NCBI RefSeq assembly: GCF_900108345.1
Contig: NZ_FNVV01000012.1
Coordinates: 630,978-694,977, forward strand
Source of the DNA: Bacteroides ndongoniae
Lineage (GTDB): Bacteria; Bacteroidota; Bacteroidia; Bacteroidales; Bacteroidaceae
DNA length: 64,000 nt
Reading direction: 5' to 3'
Positions within the stretch are counted from its first letter, which is position 1; the number at the start of each line of letters is the position of its first letter. The translations under genes and the position numbers were made by a program. Under the pieces are notes generated by a model. That model saw only the letters and a program-made list of their open reading frames with translations, was not told the DNA's origin and did no database searches. Below are positions 50,109-59,300 of the stretch, one piece after another.

Positions 50109-50507
50109 TTACTCCTGCGACAGCAGTTTTACTTCTTCCCCTTCTTTTTCGAAGTGGTAGTCGCCGCCTTTTTCGCTCAGTTCGAACAGGGAGAGTTTGT
50201 CGGTAGCGTTGTCTACAATCATCAGGGCGCTTTGCTCGCTGAAGCGCTTGACGGACAGGCTGAACGGCTCGGTGTCGATGGTGCGGCGTTCGAGCAGGCT
50301 GTCGTTTATCAGGATGGAGACGGAGTCGCCGGCAAATCCGCGTACCAGGGTGATGTTGTAGGTTTCGGCAAAGTAGCGTTCGCCTTCTTTCTCGCGTTGC
50401 AGGCGCATGCTCATGTAGACGAATATCACGACTACCAGGATGACGGCGAAGGCCAGAATGCCGTTGCCTATCATGAATTGCTTGTTGGTGTTCAGACGGT
50501 GTGTCAT
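50109..50507 (-). CDS. Small membrane-anchored hypothetical protein
   Basis: 132 residues from MTHRLNTNKQFMIGNGILAFAVILVVVIFVYMSMRL: short cytoplasmic N-terminus, one membrane segment (about 12-34), then a ~95-residue acidic/beta-rich periplasmic part ending GEEVKLLSQE. Family unknown. The 50540 ATG is inside a -7 box (TATCTTTG, minus strand, 50538-50545), which supports the start used here. Confidence 0.75.
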   Translation of the reverse strand: MTHRLNTNKQFMIGNGILAFAVILVVVIFVYMSMRLQREKEGERYFAETYNITLVRGFAGDSVSILINDSLLERRTIDTEPFSLSVKRFSEQSALMIVDNATDKLSLFELSEKGGDYHFEKEGEEVKLLSQE

Positions 50508-50537
50508 GGTTTGGATGCGTTTAGAGATAATTCTTCG

Positions 50538-50545
50538 CAAAGATA
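50538..50545 (-). promoter_or_regulatory. -7 box of the small membrane protein
   Basis: Minus-strand TATCTTTG, an exact match 31 bp before the chosen start; it decides the start choice. Confidence 0.5.
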
Positions 50546-50690
50546 ATTCATTTTTCGGTTTCCCCGTCGTTCCGGTCCCGAAAACATGTGGCTGGCTTGT
50601 AGCTGAATGGCGAAGGAGGCGGATGCGGAAAGTGTTTCGGAAGGCATTGTTTTTACCAGAAAAAGCACTCTGTTTTCAGGTAGTTGTAGG

Positions 50691-50788
50691 ACACTTGTGT
50701 GGCTCGCGAGCGACACTTGCACGGCTCGCGAGCCACACAAGTGTTTCTCATGAGCCACACAAGCGTTGCTCGCGGGCTATGTTTGTGT
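50691..50788. repeat. Family A 22-bp repeat, two direct and three inverted units
   Basis: Direct units at 50691 and 50713; inverted units end at 50744, 50766 and 50788 and become progressively degenerate. The central 32 bp (50713-50744) is a near-palindrome, differing only in the variable triplet (CAC on one side, CAC rather than GTG on the other). It lies 20 bp past the DUF1593 stop and makes up most of the 301-bp gap; nothing else is seen there. Confidence 0.88.
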
Positions 50789-50808
50789 GCTATGCAGTGC
50801 GCGGCCGT

Positions 50809-51861
50809 TTACTTGGCAGGCGGCAGCATCCAGTCGGCACGCTTGGCGAAGTCTTCCTGAAACTGTGCGCGCCATTGGTAGACGGCCTTTCCGCCTTCGG
50901 GCGAGTCGAACCAGTGGTTCTTGTTCGCGTTGGGACGGATGAACCGGCCTCCCCAGCTGGGCTGGTCGGGCTTTTCGGCATCGCTGATGCCTAAGGCGGC
51001 GCTTACGAGGTAGAGGTACGAGGGCGAGTCGCCTTCCCACACACCGGGCGTGTCGGGATAGAAACCGCTTTCAGGGTAGGCCATACCCAGCAGTCCGTGG
51101 CCGCGACGGATGTGCTGGTTCACCCACTTCAGGTCGGCCACCGACGGGTCGGAGCCTACGGCGTTCCAGAACATGCCCATGTAGTTCTGGCGCGACATGA
51201 TGGTGAACAGGCGGGGGAATGTGTCGAGCAGCCATTGTCCCGAGCCGTCTTGCAAGGCTATCATGTAGACGCGTACTTTGGCCATCAGGCGTTCGGCTTC
51301 GGCACGGGGACGGGTCTGCTGTATTTTCCACAAGGCCTGGGCCAGGTCGGCCGTTCCTCCCCAGACGCAGAACCACACGGGGCGTGCGTCGGGTTCTTCC
51401 AGCAGGCGGATAATCTGTTCGGATGCCTCGCTGTCGCAATCTTTTCCAATGATCTCATCGGCCTTTTTGCCCCACGTGCCCGAGCGTCCCTGCCACGTCA
51501 CCCGGCGCAGGGCGTCGGCAGTCGGGTAGCGGTTGTCGTGCCGTTTCAGGTTGGGCTGTACGGCTTCGTACAGGTAGAGCATATCCAGCAGATTCTGTTT
51601 GTTGGCCACGTTGGCAAAGGTGCCCGAAGTGGCGATGAGGCCCTCTACATCGAATTCGTTGGTGTAGAGCAGGAAGCGGACCATCGACTGTACGTCGTCC
51701 GAGTCGCTCCGGCGTTCGGGAGCGCCGAATCCCATTCCGCCGGGCACTACGTCCACCGGAGGAAAGTCGGTCATGATGACTACACGCAGGCGCGGTGCTG
51801 CCTGCAACAGGCTGCCCGCTACGAGCAGCAGAAGAAAGGCGAGGGATAGTTTTTTTCTCAT
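50809..51861 (-). CDS. DUF1593 (Sde182 nucleoside-hydrolase-like) secreted protein
   Basis: 350 residues. Signal peptide MRKKLSLAFLLLLVAGSLLQA, then a nucleoside-hydrolase-like domain: PRLRVVIMTDFPPVDVV, acidic SDSDDVQSMVRFLLYTNEFDVEGLIATSG and the later VWFCVWGGTADLAQALW, LFTIMSRQNYMGMFWN, and EGDSPSYLYLVSAALG. The first strands resemble the Ca-binding Asp cluster of nucleoside hydrolases, but IMTDFPP replaces the usual DTDxGxDD. Family members are linked to polysaccharide binding; no catalytic activity can be assigned. It follows the longer paralogue by 16 bp. Confidence 0.88.
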   Translation of the reverse strand: MRKKLSLAFLLLLVAGSLLQAAPRLRVVIMTDFPPVDVVPGGMGFGAPERRSDSDDVQSMVRFLLYTNEFDVEGLIATSGTFANVANKQNLLDMLYLYEAVQPNLKRHDNRYPTADALRRVTWQGRSGTWGKKADEIIGKDCDSEASEQIIRLLEEPDARPVWFCVWGGTADLAQALWKIQQTRPRAEAERLMAKVRVYMIALQDGSGQWLLDTFPRLFTIMSRQNYMGMFWNAVGSDPSVADLKWVNQHIRRGHGLLGMAYPESGFYPDTPGVWEGDSPSYLYLVSAALGISDAEKPDQPSWGGRFIRPNANKNHWFDSPEGGKAVYQWRAQFQEDFAKRADWMLPPAK

Positions 51862-51877
51862 GAGTTATAGGGTGTTG

Positions 51878-53299
51878 TTAGGGGTTGACGGTTATGATTA
51901 CTCTGCGGTAGCCCTTCAGTGCGGGCTGTCCGTCGTCGGTCACTTCGCAGATGACGTGAAGGGTCTTTCCAACTGCGTCGGCAGGCACGGTGAGGATGGC
52001 ACGGGCCGCGTCGGCATGCTCTATCTCCGGCGTACCGGCATAGGTTCCGGCTTCGGGCAGTATCCACCAGTGGTAGCTGAGGCGGTCGCCGTCGGGGTCG
52101 GACGATTTCGAGGCATCCAGTTGGATGGTTTCTCCGGCACGGGCTTTAAGGCTGACGGCATCCAGCCCTTTCTGGCGGTTGACTATCACGACGGGATTGC
52201 GGTTGCCTTTCCCTTGGGCAGCCCAGTCCATGCGGGCGGCGAAGTTGGCAAAGATGGCGGGGTAGAAGTAGTTTTCGTACTTCTGCGATATTTTCTTCAC
52301 TTCGGGCTGGTGGTTGGTGTAGCAGCTGGTTTCGCCGTCGGGACTCAGTCCCCACTCGAAGTAGCCGCCCCAGCCCGCTTCGTTGAAGATGGCAGGATTG
52401 TTCAGCCCGTTGGGCATCAGGTGCAGGTAGGAGGGGGTGTCACCCTCTACACCGTATTTGTTTTTGGGGTAGATGCGGCCCAGGTGTCCGTGGCCTTGTA
52501 TGTGGGTGGCGTATTCGCCCCAGCGGCTGCTGCCCAGTCCGCATTGCGAGAGCCAGGCGCTTTCGTCCCAGATGAAACGCAGCGATTTGCCACACGTCTG
52601 GCGCATCCAGTAGTGCGAGCTGTACTTGTGGTTGCCGCGGTCGCCCCAGGACACGTCCTGGTCGGTGATGGTGTAGACGTAGAGTTTGTCCAGAAAGGCT
52701 TTCAGTTGCTCTTCCGTTCGTTCGCGTTGCACTTTCCAGATGGCTTGTGCCAGTGTGTTGGCTCCACCCCAGGCGGTAATCCACAGCGGGCGGTCGTCGT
52801 CCTCGTCGGCCAGCTGAATCAGGAAGTCGCTGCCGCGCGAGTTGTTCTTTTCTCCCAGTTTGTCTTTACCCAGTTCCAGGCTGCCCGCCATCACCCTGCT
52901 ACGCAGGTAGTCGGCGCTGGGCCAATAGCCAAGCTGTTGTTGGCGGTTCTCCTTTTTCAGGGGCAGGAATCCGCTCTGTGCCGAGCGTTTCATCAGGTTG
53001 GGCAAGTCTTTCTGGTAAGCGTCGATGACGGTGCTGATGCTGTCCATCCAGCTGGTGGGGTAGGGGCCGCCGCTGCTGTTCCATCCGCTGGTGGCGATGA
53101 TGGCTTCAATTTCATACAAGTCGGCATGTACCAGCAGACGGATGAGCGACTCCATGTCGTCGGGCTCCACATTGGCGGGAGCGATGTCGGTCAGTACTAC
53201 CAGGCGTGGTTTCAGCTGTTTGTTTTGTGCTTTCGCCGGATTTGTGCAGAGGCAACTTCCTGCAAGCAGAATAAGCAGTGTTCTGAGTAAAGTTTTCAT
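51878..53299 (-). CDS. DUF1593 (Sde182-like) secreted protein with C-terminal Ig-like domain
   Basis: 473 residues. Signal MKTLLRTLLILLAGSCLCTNPA, DUF1593 domain (KPRLVVLTDIAPANVEPDDMESLIRLLVHADLYEIEAIIATSGWN, WITAWGGANTLAQAIW, GDTPSYLHLMPNGLNN), then about 100 residues of Ig-like fold (ARAGETIQLDASKSSDPDGDRLSYHWWILPEAGTYAGT, TLHVICEVTDDGQPALKGYRRVIITV). The shorter paralogue downstream lacks the Ig-like domain. Together they form a two-gene unit, probably for handling a glycan or its products in the periplasm; no SusC/D, hydrolase or regulator accompanies them here. Confidence 0.9.
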   Translation of the reverse strand: MKTLLRTLLILLAGSCLCTNPAKAQNKQLKPRLVVLTDIAPANVEPDDMESLIRLLVHADLYEIEAIIATSGWNSSGGPYPTSWMDSISTVIDAYQKDLPNLMKRSAQSGFLPLKKENRQQQLGYWPSADYLRSRVMAGSLELGKDKLGEKNNSRGSDFLIQLADEDDDRPLWITAWGGANTLAQAIWKVQRERTEEQLKAFLDKLYVYTITDQDVSWGDRGNHKYSSHYWMRQTCGKSLRFIWDESAWLSQCGLGSSRWGEYATHIQGHGHLGRIYPKNKYGVEGDTPSYLHLMPNGLNNPAIFNEAGWGGYFEWGLSPDGETSCYTNHQPEVKKISQKYENYFYPAIFANFAARMDWAAQGKGNRNPVVIVNRQKGLDAVSLKARAGETIQLDASKSSDPDGDRLSYHWWILPEAGTYAGTPEIEHADAARAILTVPADAVGKTLHVICEVTDDGQPALKGYRRVIITVNP

Positions 53300-53327
53300 G
53301 ATACGTGATGTGTTTTAGTTAACTTCG

Positions 53328-53335
53328 CAAAGTTA
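53328..53335 (-). promoter_or_regulatory. -7 box of the DUF1593 pair
   Basis: Minus-strand TAACTTTG, exact match, 28 bp before the start codon; no clear -33 box. Confidence 0.5.
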
Positions 53336-53550
53336 CGTTGGAAATTTCATTTAAATTGCCTCTTTTGAGGGAGAAATTGAGCGAATTCCGAGATTTTTGC
53401 TGGTTGGATGTGTCGAAAAGGTATATATTACGTTTGGAAAGAACCTATCGGATATGAAATAAAAACTTGAAATGCGCATGATTGAGCGCAGGAGAAACCC
53501 CTATGCGCCGCACAGCTTGTTTCTGTTGCGTAATTTTTTCGTTCTAATAT

Positions 53551-53581
53551 TTTGCAGGCGAGCAGATTATTTATATCTTTG
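53551..53581 (+). promoter_or_regulatory. rimP-nusA-infB promoter
   Basis: -33 TTTG (53551-53554), 19-bp spacer, -7 TATCTTTG (53574-53581). Full consensus match. The leader to rimP is about 60 nt and contains a terminator-like hairpin. Confidence 0.75.
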
Positions 53582-53603
53582 CACCGGAAACGGATGAAAG
53601 GTG

Positions 53604-53629
53604 GAGGGGCAATCAAGCTCCTCTTTTTT
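53604..53629 (+). terminator. Terminator-like hairpin in the rimP-nusA-infB leader (possible attenuator)
   Basis: GAGGGGC (53604-53610) / GCTCCTC (53617-53623), 6-nt loop, directly followed by TTTTTT. It stands between the promoter and the rimP start, so it must be read through for the operon to be expressed. Confidence 0.6.
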
Positions 53630-53647
53630 GTTCTTATTAGTTAATCT

Positions 53648-54115
53648 ATGATAGAAAAGAAAACTGTTTGTCAGATTGTTGATGAGTGGCTGGAAGGAAA
53701 AGACTACTTCCTGGTCAATGTGACCATCAGCCCGGATGATAAAATCGTGGTAGAAATAGACCACAAAGACGGTGTTTGGATTGAAGACTGTGTGGAACTG
53801 AGCCGCTACATTGAGTCCAAGCTGAATCGAGAAGAAGAAGACTACGAGCTGGAAGTAGGCTCGGCAGGTATCGGGCAACCTTTCAAGGTGCTGCAACAAT
53901 ACCTCTGCCACATCGGCAGCGAAGTCGAAGTGCTTACCTGCGACGGGCGTAAACTGCACGGAGTGCTGAAGGATGCCGACGAACAACGCTTCATCGTGAC
54001 TGTACAGAAGAAGGTGAAAGAAGAAGGTGCCAAACGTCCTAAGATGGTAGACGAAGACCTGACCTTTGCATACGAAGAAATAAAATATACTAAATACTTA
54101 ATCAGTTTTAAATAA
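53648..54115 (+). CDS. rimP: Ribosome maturation factor RimP
   Basis: 155-residue 30S assembly factor. Two-domain YhbC fold: N-terminal VDEWLEGKDYFLVNVTISPDDKIVVEIDHKDGVWIEDCVELSRYIE, then YELEVGSAGIGQPFKVLQQYLCHIGSEVEVL and an Sm-like C-terminal domain. First gene of the operon, 5 bp upstream of nusA, the same order as in many bacteria. Length is typical. Confidence 0.95.
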   Translation: MIEKKTVCQIVDEWLEGKDYFLVNVTISPDDKIVVEIDHKDGVWIEDCVELSRYIESKLNREEEDYELEVGSAGIGQPFKVLQQYLCHIGSEVEVLTCDGRKLHGVLKDADEQRFIVTVQKKVKEEGAKRPKMVDEDLTFAYEEIKYTKYLISFK

Positions 54116-54120
54116 GACTT

Positions 54121-55392
54121 ATGGCCAAGAAAGAAGAAACTGTCAGCTTGATAGACACATTTTCGGAATTTAAGGAACTGAAGAATATAGACCGTACCAC
54201 GATGGTGAGCGTGCTGGAAGAGTCGTTCCGCAGCGTCATTGCAAAGATGTTTGGTACCGACGAGAATTACGACGTAATCGTGAATCCCGACAAGGGTGAC
54301 TTCGAAATATGGCGTAACCGTGAAGTGGTGGCCGACGAAGACCTGGAGAACCCCAACCTGCAAATCTCGCTGAGCGAAGCACAGAAGATAGATGCTTCGT
54401 ACGAGGTGGGCGAGGAAGTGACCGACGAAGTGAACTTTGCCAAGTTCGGACGCCGTGCCATCTTGAATCTGCGCCAGACACTGGCTTCCAAGATTTTGGA
54501 ACTTGAAAAGGATAGCCTTTACAACAAGTATATCGACAAGGTAGGCACTATTGTCAATGCGGAAGTATATCAGATCTGGAAGAAAGAAATCCTGTTGCTC
54601 GACGACGAAGGAAACGAACTACTGTTGCCCAAGACCGAGCAGATTCCGAGCGACTTCTACCGTAAAGGTGAGACGGCCCGTGCCGTGGTAGCCCGTGTGG
54701 ACAACAAGAACAACAATCCGAAAATCATTCTGAGCCGTACGTCGCCCGTCTTCCTGCAACGTTTGCTCGAAATGGAAGTGCCCGAGATCAACGACGGCCT
54801 GATCACCGTCAAGAAGATTGCACGCATTCCCGGCGAACGTGCCAAGATTGCCGTAGAAAGCTACGACGACCGCATCGATCCCGTAGGAGCCTGCGTCGGT
54901 GTGAAGGGAAGCCGCATTCACGGTATCGTACGCGAGCTGCGTAACGAGAACATTGATGTGATCAATTATACATCCAACATACAACTCTTTATCCAACGTG
55001 CCCTCAGCCCTGCACACATCTCGTCCATACGTCTGAACGAAGAAGAGCGCAAGGCCGAAGTCTTCCTGAAACCCGAAGAAGTGTCATTGGCCATCGGTAA
55101 GGGAGGTTTGAACATCAAGTTGGCCAGCATGTTGACAGAATACACCATCGACGTCTTCCGTGAACTGGATGACAGTGCCGTTGAGGACGAAGATATCTAT
55201 CTCGACGAGTTCCGCGACGAAATAGACGGATGGGTGATCGACGCCATCAAGTCTATCGGTATAGATACTGCCAAGGCAGTGCTCAACGCGCCCCGTGAAA
55301 TGCTGATCGAAAAGACCGATTTGGAAGAAGAAACGGTGGACGATGTATTACGTATTTTGAAACAGGAGTTTGAAGACGACAACAATGAGTAA
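54121..55392 (+). CDS. nusA: Transcription elongation/termination factor NusA
   Basis: 423-residue RNA-polymerase-binding factor. N-terminal polymerase-binding domain (about 1-130), S1 domain (about 135-205; GETARAVVARVDNKNNNPKIILSRTSPVFL), two KH domains (GACVGVKGSRIHGIVREL and KPEEVSLAIGKGGLNIKLASMLT) and an acidic C-terminal part. Length is close to that of Bacteroidetes NusA, without the long AR repeats of Proteobacteria. A terminator-like hairpin in the operon leader makes self-regulation plausible. Confidence 0.96.
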   Translation: MAKKEETVSLIDTFSEFKELKNIDRTTMVSVLEESFRSVIAKMFGTDENYDVIVNPDKGDFEIWRNREVVADEDLENPNLQISLSEAQKIDASYEVGEEVTDEVNFAKFGRRAILNLRQTLASKILELEKDSLYNKYIDKVGTIVNAEVYQIWKKEILLLDDEGNELLLPKTEQIPSDFYRKGETARAVVARVDNKNNNPKIILSRTSPVFLQRLLEMEVPEINDGLITVKKIARIPGERAKIAVESYDDRIDPVGACVGVKGSRIHGIVRELRNENIDVINYTSNIQLFIQRALSPAHISSIRLNEEERKAEVFLKPEEVSLAIGKGGLNIKLASMLTEYTIDVFRELDDSAVEDEDIYLDEFRDEIDGWVIDAIKSIGIDTAKAVLNAPREMLIEKTDLEEETVDDVLRILKQEFEDDNNE

Positions 55393-55455
55393 GTCCGGGC
55401 GAACAGCATGACTTACCCCACTTCTTTCTCCACTATTATTCATTAAAATTAAAGT

Positions 55456-58400
55456 ATGACGATTAGGTTAAATAAAGTAACAAGAGATTTGAATGTAGGA
55501 ATTACGACGGCTGTCGAATTCCTGCAAAAGAAAGGGTTTACCGTGGAGGCAAATCCTAACACGAAGATTACGGATGAACAGTTCGAAATGCTCAAGAAAG
55601 AGTTCAGTACAGACAAGGATCTCAAGATGAAGTCTGAACGTTTCAGCCAGGTACGTCAGAACAAGGAGCGTAATAAGGCTTCTGTATCGATCGACGGATA
55701 CGAAACGGAAACTCAGGAGAAAACGAAGTCAGAAGAAATCAGAACTGTGATTCCGGAAGATATACGCCCGAAGTTCAAGCCAGTAGGTAAGATCGACCTT
55801 GACAAGCTGAACCGTCGTCCGGTAGTGGAGAAAGAGGAAGAAGTACATAATACGCAAATGGAGAAGAGTACCGAGGAAAAAAACGTGGAAACAATAGAGA
55901 AAGTAGAAGAAGTGGCCACCAATGTACAGGCTGAACAGGAAACAACTGTAACGGCTGATGAATCCGACAAACAAGTAGAAGAGTCACAGCCCGAGCCGCA
56001 GGCACAGGTTGTTTCTTCGCAGCCCGAGCAGACCTTGGTACAGGATGCCGCAGCTGCCGACAGTCAGGAAGACGTAGTGTCTGCCAGTCAGCAAGCCGAA
56101 CCTGCAGAAGAACCTCTTCAGGAAAATGCGTCTGCATCGGACGAGGCAGATGGAGCAGAACCTGAAGCTGAGCATACGGAAGAAACGAAGAAATCGGGCG
56201 AGGAGGAAATCTTCAAGATTCGCCAGCCGGAGTTCGTTTCGAAAATCAATGTCATAGGCCAAATCGACCTGGCTGCTTTGAACCAGTCTACACGCCCCAA
56301 GAAGAAATCGAAGGAAGAAAAGAAACGCGAGCGTGAAGAGAAGGAAAAGCAGCGCATGGATCAGCGCAAGCAGATGAAAGAAGCCATCATTAAGGAAATC
56401 CGTCGGGAAGACAGCAAGATGAAGGACATCAACGATGGAGACTTGGGCGGCAAGAAGAAACGCGTGCGCATCAATAAGGAAAAAGTAGATATCAATAATG
56501 CTTCCAACTTCCAGCGTGGAGGAAACGACCGTCAGAAAGGTGGTAACCCGATGGCGGGAGTGCCCGGACAGCCAGGTAGCGGAAAGAAGAATAAGGATCG
56601 CTTCAAGAAGCCTGTAGTAAAACAGGAGGTAAGCGAAGAAGATGTTGCTAAGCAAGTAAAAGAAACGTTGGCACGTCTTACAGCCAAGGGTAAGAGTAAG
56701 GGAGCCAAGTATCGTAAAGAGAAACGTGAACAGGCGGCCGACCGTATGCACGAACTCGAAAATCAGGAAATGGCCGATAGCAAAGTACTGAAGCTGACGG
56801 AGTTCGTAACAGCTAACGAATTGGCAAGCATGATGGACGTACCTGTGACACAGGTAATCGGAACTTGCATGAGCATCGGTATTATGGTATCTATCAATCA
56901 GCGTCTCGATGCCGAGACTATCAACCTGGTAGCCGAGGAGTTTGGCTTTAAGACCGAGTATGTCAGTGCCGAAGTGGCTCAGGCCATTGTCGAAGAAGCT
57001 GATGCAGAAGAAGACTTGCAGCCTCGTGCCCCGATTGTTACTGTGATGGGTCACGTAGACCATGGTAAGACATCGTTGCTCGACTATATCCGTAAGGCTA
57101 ACGTTATTGCCGGTGAGGCGGGTGGTATCACGCAGCACATCGGTGCATACAATGTGAAGCTGGAAGACGGACGCCGGATTACATTCCTCGATACACCAGG
57201 TCACGAAGCCTTTACTGCCATGCGTGCCCGTGGTGCCAAGGTAACAGACGTTGTTATCATCATCGTGGCAGCCGACGACAATGTGATGCCGCAGACCAAA
57301 GAAGCTATCAATCATGCCATGGCTGCCGGTGTGCCCATTGTTTTTGCCATCAACAAGATTGATAAACCGACTGCCAACCCCGATAAGATTAAGGAAGAAT
57401 TGGCAAGTATGAACTTCCTCGTTGAAGAATGGGGTGGTAAATATCAGTCACAGGATATATCGGCAAAGAAGGGTATTGGTGTTCCCGAATTGCTTGAAAA
57501 AGTATTGCTCGAAGCCGAAATGCTTGACCTGAAGGCTAATCCTAACCGGAAGGCAACAGGTTCTATCATTGAGTCTTCACTTGATAAAGGTCGCGGTTAC
57601 GTGGCAACAGTGCTCGTTTCGAACGGTACCTTGAAAGTGGGCGATATCGTGTTGGCCGGAACCAACTATGGTAAGGTGAAAGCCATGTTCAACGAACGTA
57701 ACCAGCGTATGAAAGAAGCCGGTCCGGCTGAACCCGCTCTGATCCTGGGCCTGAACGGTGCGCCGGCTGCAGGTGATACGTTCCACGTAATTGAAACCGA
57801 ACAGGAAGCACGCGAAATTGCCAACAAACGTGAACAGTTGCAGCGCGAACAGGGATTGCGTACACAGAAGATGCTGACACTGGACGAAGTAGGACGTCGT
57901 TTGGCTTTGGGCGACTTCCACGAACTGAACATTATTGTGAAGGGCGACGTGGACGGATCTGTCGAAGCTTTGAGCGACTCTCTTATCAAGCTGTCTACCG
58001 AGCAGATTCAGGTTAACGTTATTCACAAGGGTGTGGGACAGATTTCCGAATCCGATGTTTCGCTGGCCGCCGCTTCCGATGCTATTATTGTCGGCTTCCA
58101 GGTACGTCCGTCTAACTCGGCAGCCAAGTTGGCCGAGCAGGAAGGTGTAGATATCCGCAAGTATTCTGTGATCTACGACGCTATCGAGGAAGTGAAGTCC
58201 GCTATGGAAGGTATGCTTGCTCCGACTGTGAAGGAACAGGTAACTGCAACCATCGAAGTGCGCGAAGTATTCAACATCAGCAAGGTTGGTATGGTAGCTG
58301 GTGCCATGGTGAAGACCGGAAAGGTGAAACGAACCGACAAGGCACGCCTTATTCGCGATGGTATTGTAATCTTTAGCGGAAACATCAATGCACTGAAACG

Positions 58401-58530
58401 CTTCAAGGACGATGTGAAGGAAGTAGGTACTAACTTCGAGTGTGGTATCAGCCTGACCAACTGCAACGACATCAAGGTGGGCGATATCATCGAAACCTAT
58501 GAAGAAGTAGAAGTAAAGCAGACATTGTAA
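55456..58530 (+). CDS. infB: Translation initiation factor IF-2
   Basis: 1024 residues. The first ~430 residues are a charged, low-complexity region (Glu/Gln-rich then Lys/Arg-rich), longer than in most bacteria but usual in Bacteroidetes. G domain from about 525: G1 GHVDHGKTS (532-540), G2 region, G3 DTPGHEAF, G4 NKID, followed by domain II and the C-terminal initiator-tRNA-binding domains ([10 protein letters not shown] at the end). Third gene of rimP-nusA-infB, 63 bp after nusA. Confidence 0.97.
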   Translation: MTIRLNKVTRDLNVGITTAVEFLQKKGFTVEANPNTKITDEQFEMLKKEFSTDKDLKMKSERFSQVRQNKERNKASVSIDGYETETQEKTKSEEIRTVIPEDIRPKFKPVGKIDLDKLNRRPVVEKEEEVHNTQMEKSTEEKNVETIEKVEEVATNVQAEQETTVTADESDKQVEESQPEPQAQVVSSQPEQTLVQDAAAADSQEDVVSASQQAEPAEEPLQENASASDEADGAEPEAEHTEETKKSGEEEIFKIRQPEFVSKINVIGQIDLAALNQSTRPKKKSKEEKKREREEKEKQRMDQRKQMKEAIIKEIRREDSKMKDINDGDLGGKKKRVRINKEKVDINNASNFQRGGNDRQKGGNPMAGVPGQPGSGKKNKDRFKKPVVKQEVSEEDVAKQVKETLARLTAKGKSKGAKYRKEKREQAADRMHELENQEMADSKVLKLTEFVTANELASMMDVPVTQVIGTCMSIGIMVSINQRLDAETINLVAEEFGFKTEYVSAEVAQAIVEEADAEEDLQPRAPIVTVMGHVDHGKTSLLDYIRKANVIAGEAGGITQHIGAYNVKLEDGRRITFLDTPGHEAFTAMRARGAKVTDVVIIIVAADDNVMPQTKEAINHAMAAGVPIVFAINKIDKPTANPDKIKEELASMNFLVEEWGGKYQSQDISAKKGIGVPELLEKVLLEAEMLDLKANPNRKATGSIIESSLDKGRGYVATVLVSNGTLKVGDIVLAGTNYGKVKAMFNERNQRMKEAGPAEPALILGLNGAPAAGDTFHVIETEQEAREIANKREQLQREQGLRTQKMLTLDEVGRRLALGDFHELNIIVKGDVDGSVEALSDSLIKLSTEQIQVNVIHKGVGQISESDVSLAAASDAIIVGFQVRPSNSAAKLAEQEGVDIRKYSVIYDAIEEVKSAMEGMLAPTVKEQVTATIEVREVFNISKVGMVAGAMVKTGKVKRTDKARLIRDGIVIFSGNINALKRFKDDVKEVGTNFECGISLTNCNDIKVGDIIETYEEVEVKQTL

Positions 58531-58545
58531 TTTGAATAGTTGATT

Positions 58546-58658
58546 CTTCAGCCGCAGCTAACGCGGATGACATAGATTTTGTGCTGCACGAATGATTCGT
58601 GTTGTCATACCGCAAGGGAAAGTGAAATCTGCGTTGTCGGTGTTGCCTGCGGCTGAAG
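58546..58658. repeat. Inverted-repeat element between infB and the CvpA gene
   Basis: Perfect outer arms CTTCAGCCGCAG (58546-58557) and CTGCGGCTGAAG (58647-58658). Inside, ACGCGGATGACATAGATTTT on the left resembles, inverted, GAAATCTGCGTTGTCGG on the right, and a small hairpin CACGAAT/ATTCGTG sits in the centre. Its 9-bp unit ACGCGGATG also occurs in the repeats flanking the GxxExxY gene. Element length 113 bp, no coding capacity. Confidence 0.8.
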
Positions 58659-58730
58659 TTTATATAATAAATAAGGTAATGCCGAAACAGAAGAATACTT
58701 TTGGCTATAGCCTTGCAAATAGAGAGAAGC

Positions 58731-59261
58731 ATGACAATGATTGATATCATCATACTTGTTATTGTAGGTATCGGGGCAGTGCTGGGATTTATCAAAGGTT
58801 TTATAAAACAGCTGGCATCTCTGCTCGGACTGATTGTGGGACTATTGGCTGCTAAAGCCTTGTATGCTTCGGCAGCCGAAAAGCTATGTCCTGCCCTGAC
58901 CGATTCCATGACGTTTGCACAAATACTGGCTTTTGTCCTGATCTGGATTGCGGTACCTTTGGCTTTTACGCTGATAGCCGCTTTGCTGACTAAAGCCATG
59001 GAGGCTGTTTCCTTGGGTTGGGTGAACCGTTGGCTGGGCTCGGGGCTTGGCGCATTGAAGTATCTTCTGCTGGTCAGTCTGCTGATTGGTGTACTCGAAT
59101 TCATCGATTCCGATAATTCACTGATTGATAAAACAAAAAAGAAAGAATCGGTGTTATATTATCCCATGGAGTCGTTTGCCGGCATCTTCTTTCCTGTGGC
59201 AAAAACAGTTGCAGAAGAATTTGTAAACGGTGATTTGGACAAACTTTCGGTTGACTTATAG
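58731..59261 (+). CDS. CvpA family membrane protein
   Basis: 176 residues with four membrane segments: IDIIILVIVGIGAVLGFIKGF (the conserved CvpA start), LASLLGLIVGLLAAKALY, FAQILAFVLIWIAVPLAFTLIAALL and YLLLVSLLIGVLEFI. The family is needed for colicin V production in E. coli but is widespread; its role is unknown. It lies between infB and sufB, with the 113-bp element upstream and 40 bp to sufB; whether it is co-transcribed is unclear. A downstream ATG at 58737 is possible. Confidence 0.88.
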   Translation: MTMIDIIILVIVGIGAVLGFIKGFIKQLASLLGLIVGLLAAKALYASAAEKLCPALTDSMTFAQILAFVLIWIAVPLAFTLIAALLTKAMEAVSLGWVNRWLGSGLGALKYLLLVSLLIGVLEFIDSDNSLIDKTKKKESVLYYPMESFAGIFFPVAKTVAEEFVNGDLDKLSVDL

Positions 59262-59300
59262 TATAGTGATTCATAAATAATTCATTGATTTTATATTGTG

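Noticed and set aside
53478..53606. Small ORF MRMIERRRNPYAPHS of about 42 codons before rimP
   Set aside because: It runs through the rimP promoter boxes and has no coding features; likely chance.
55984..57315. 443-codon minus-strand open frame
   Set aside because: Antisense to infB with no domain features; a shadow of IF-2.
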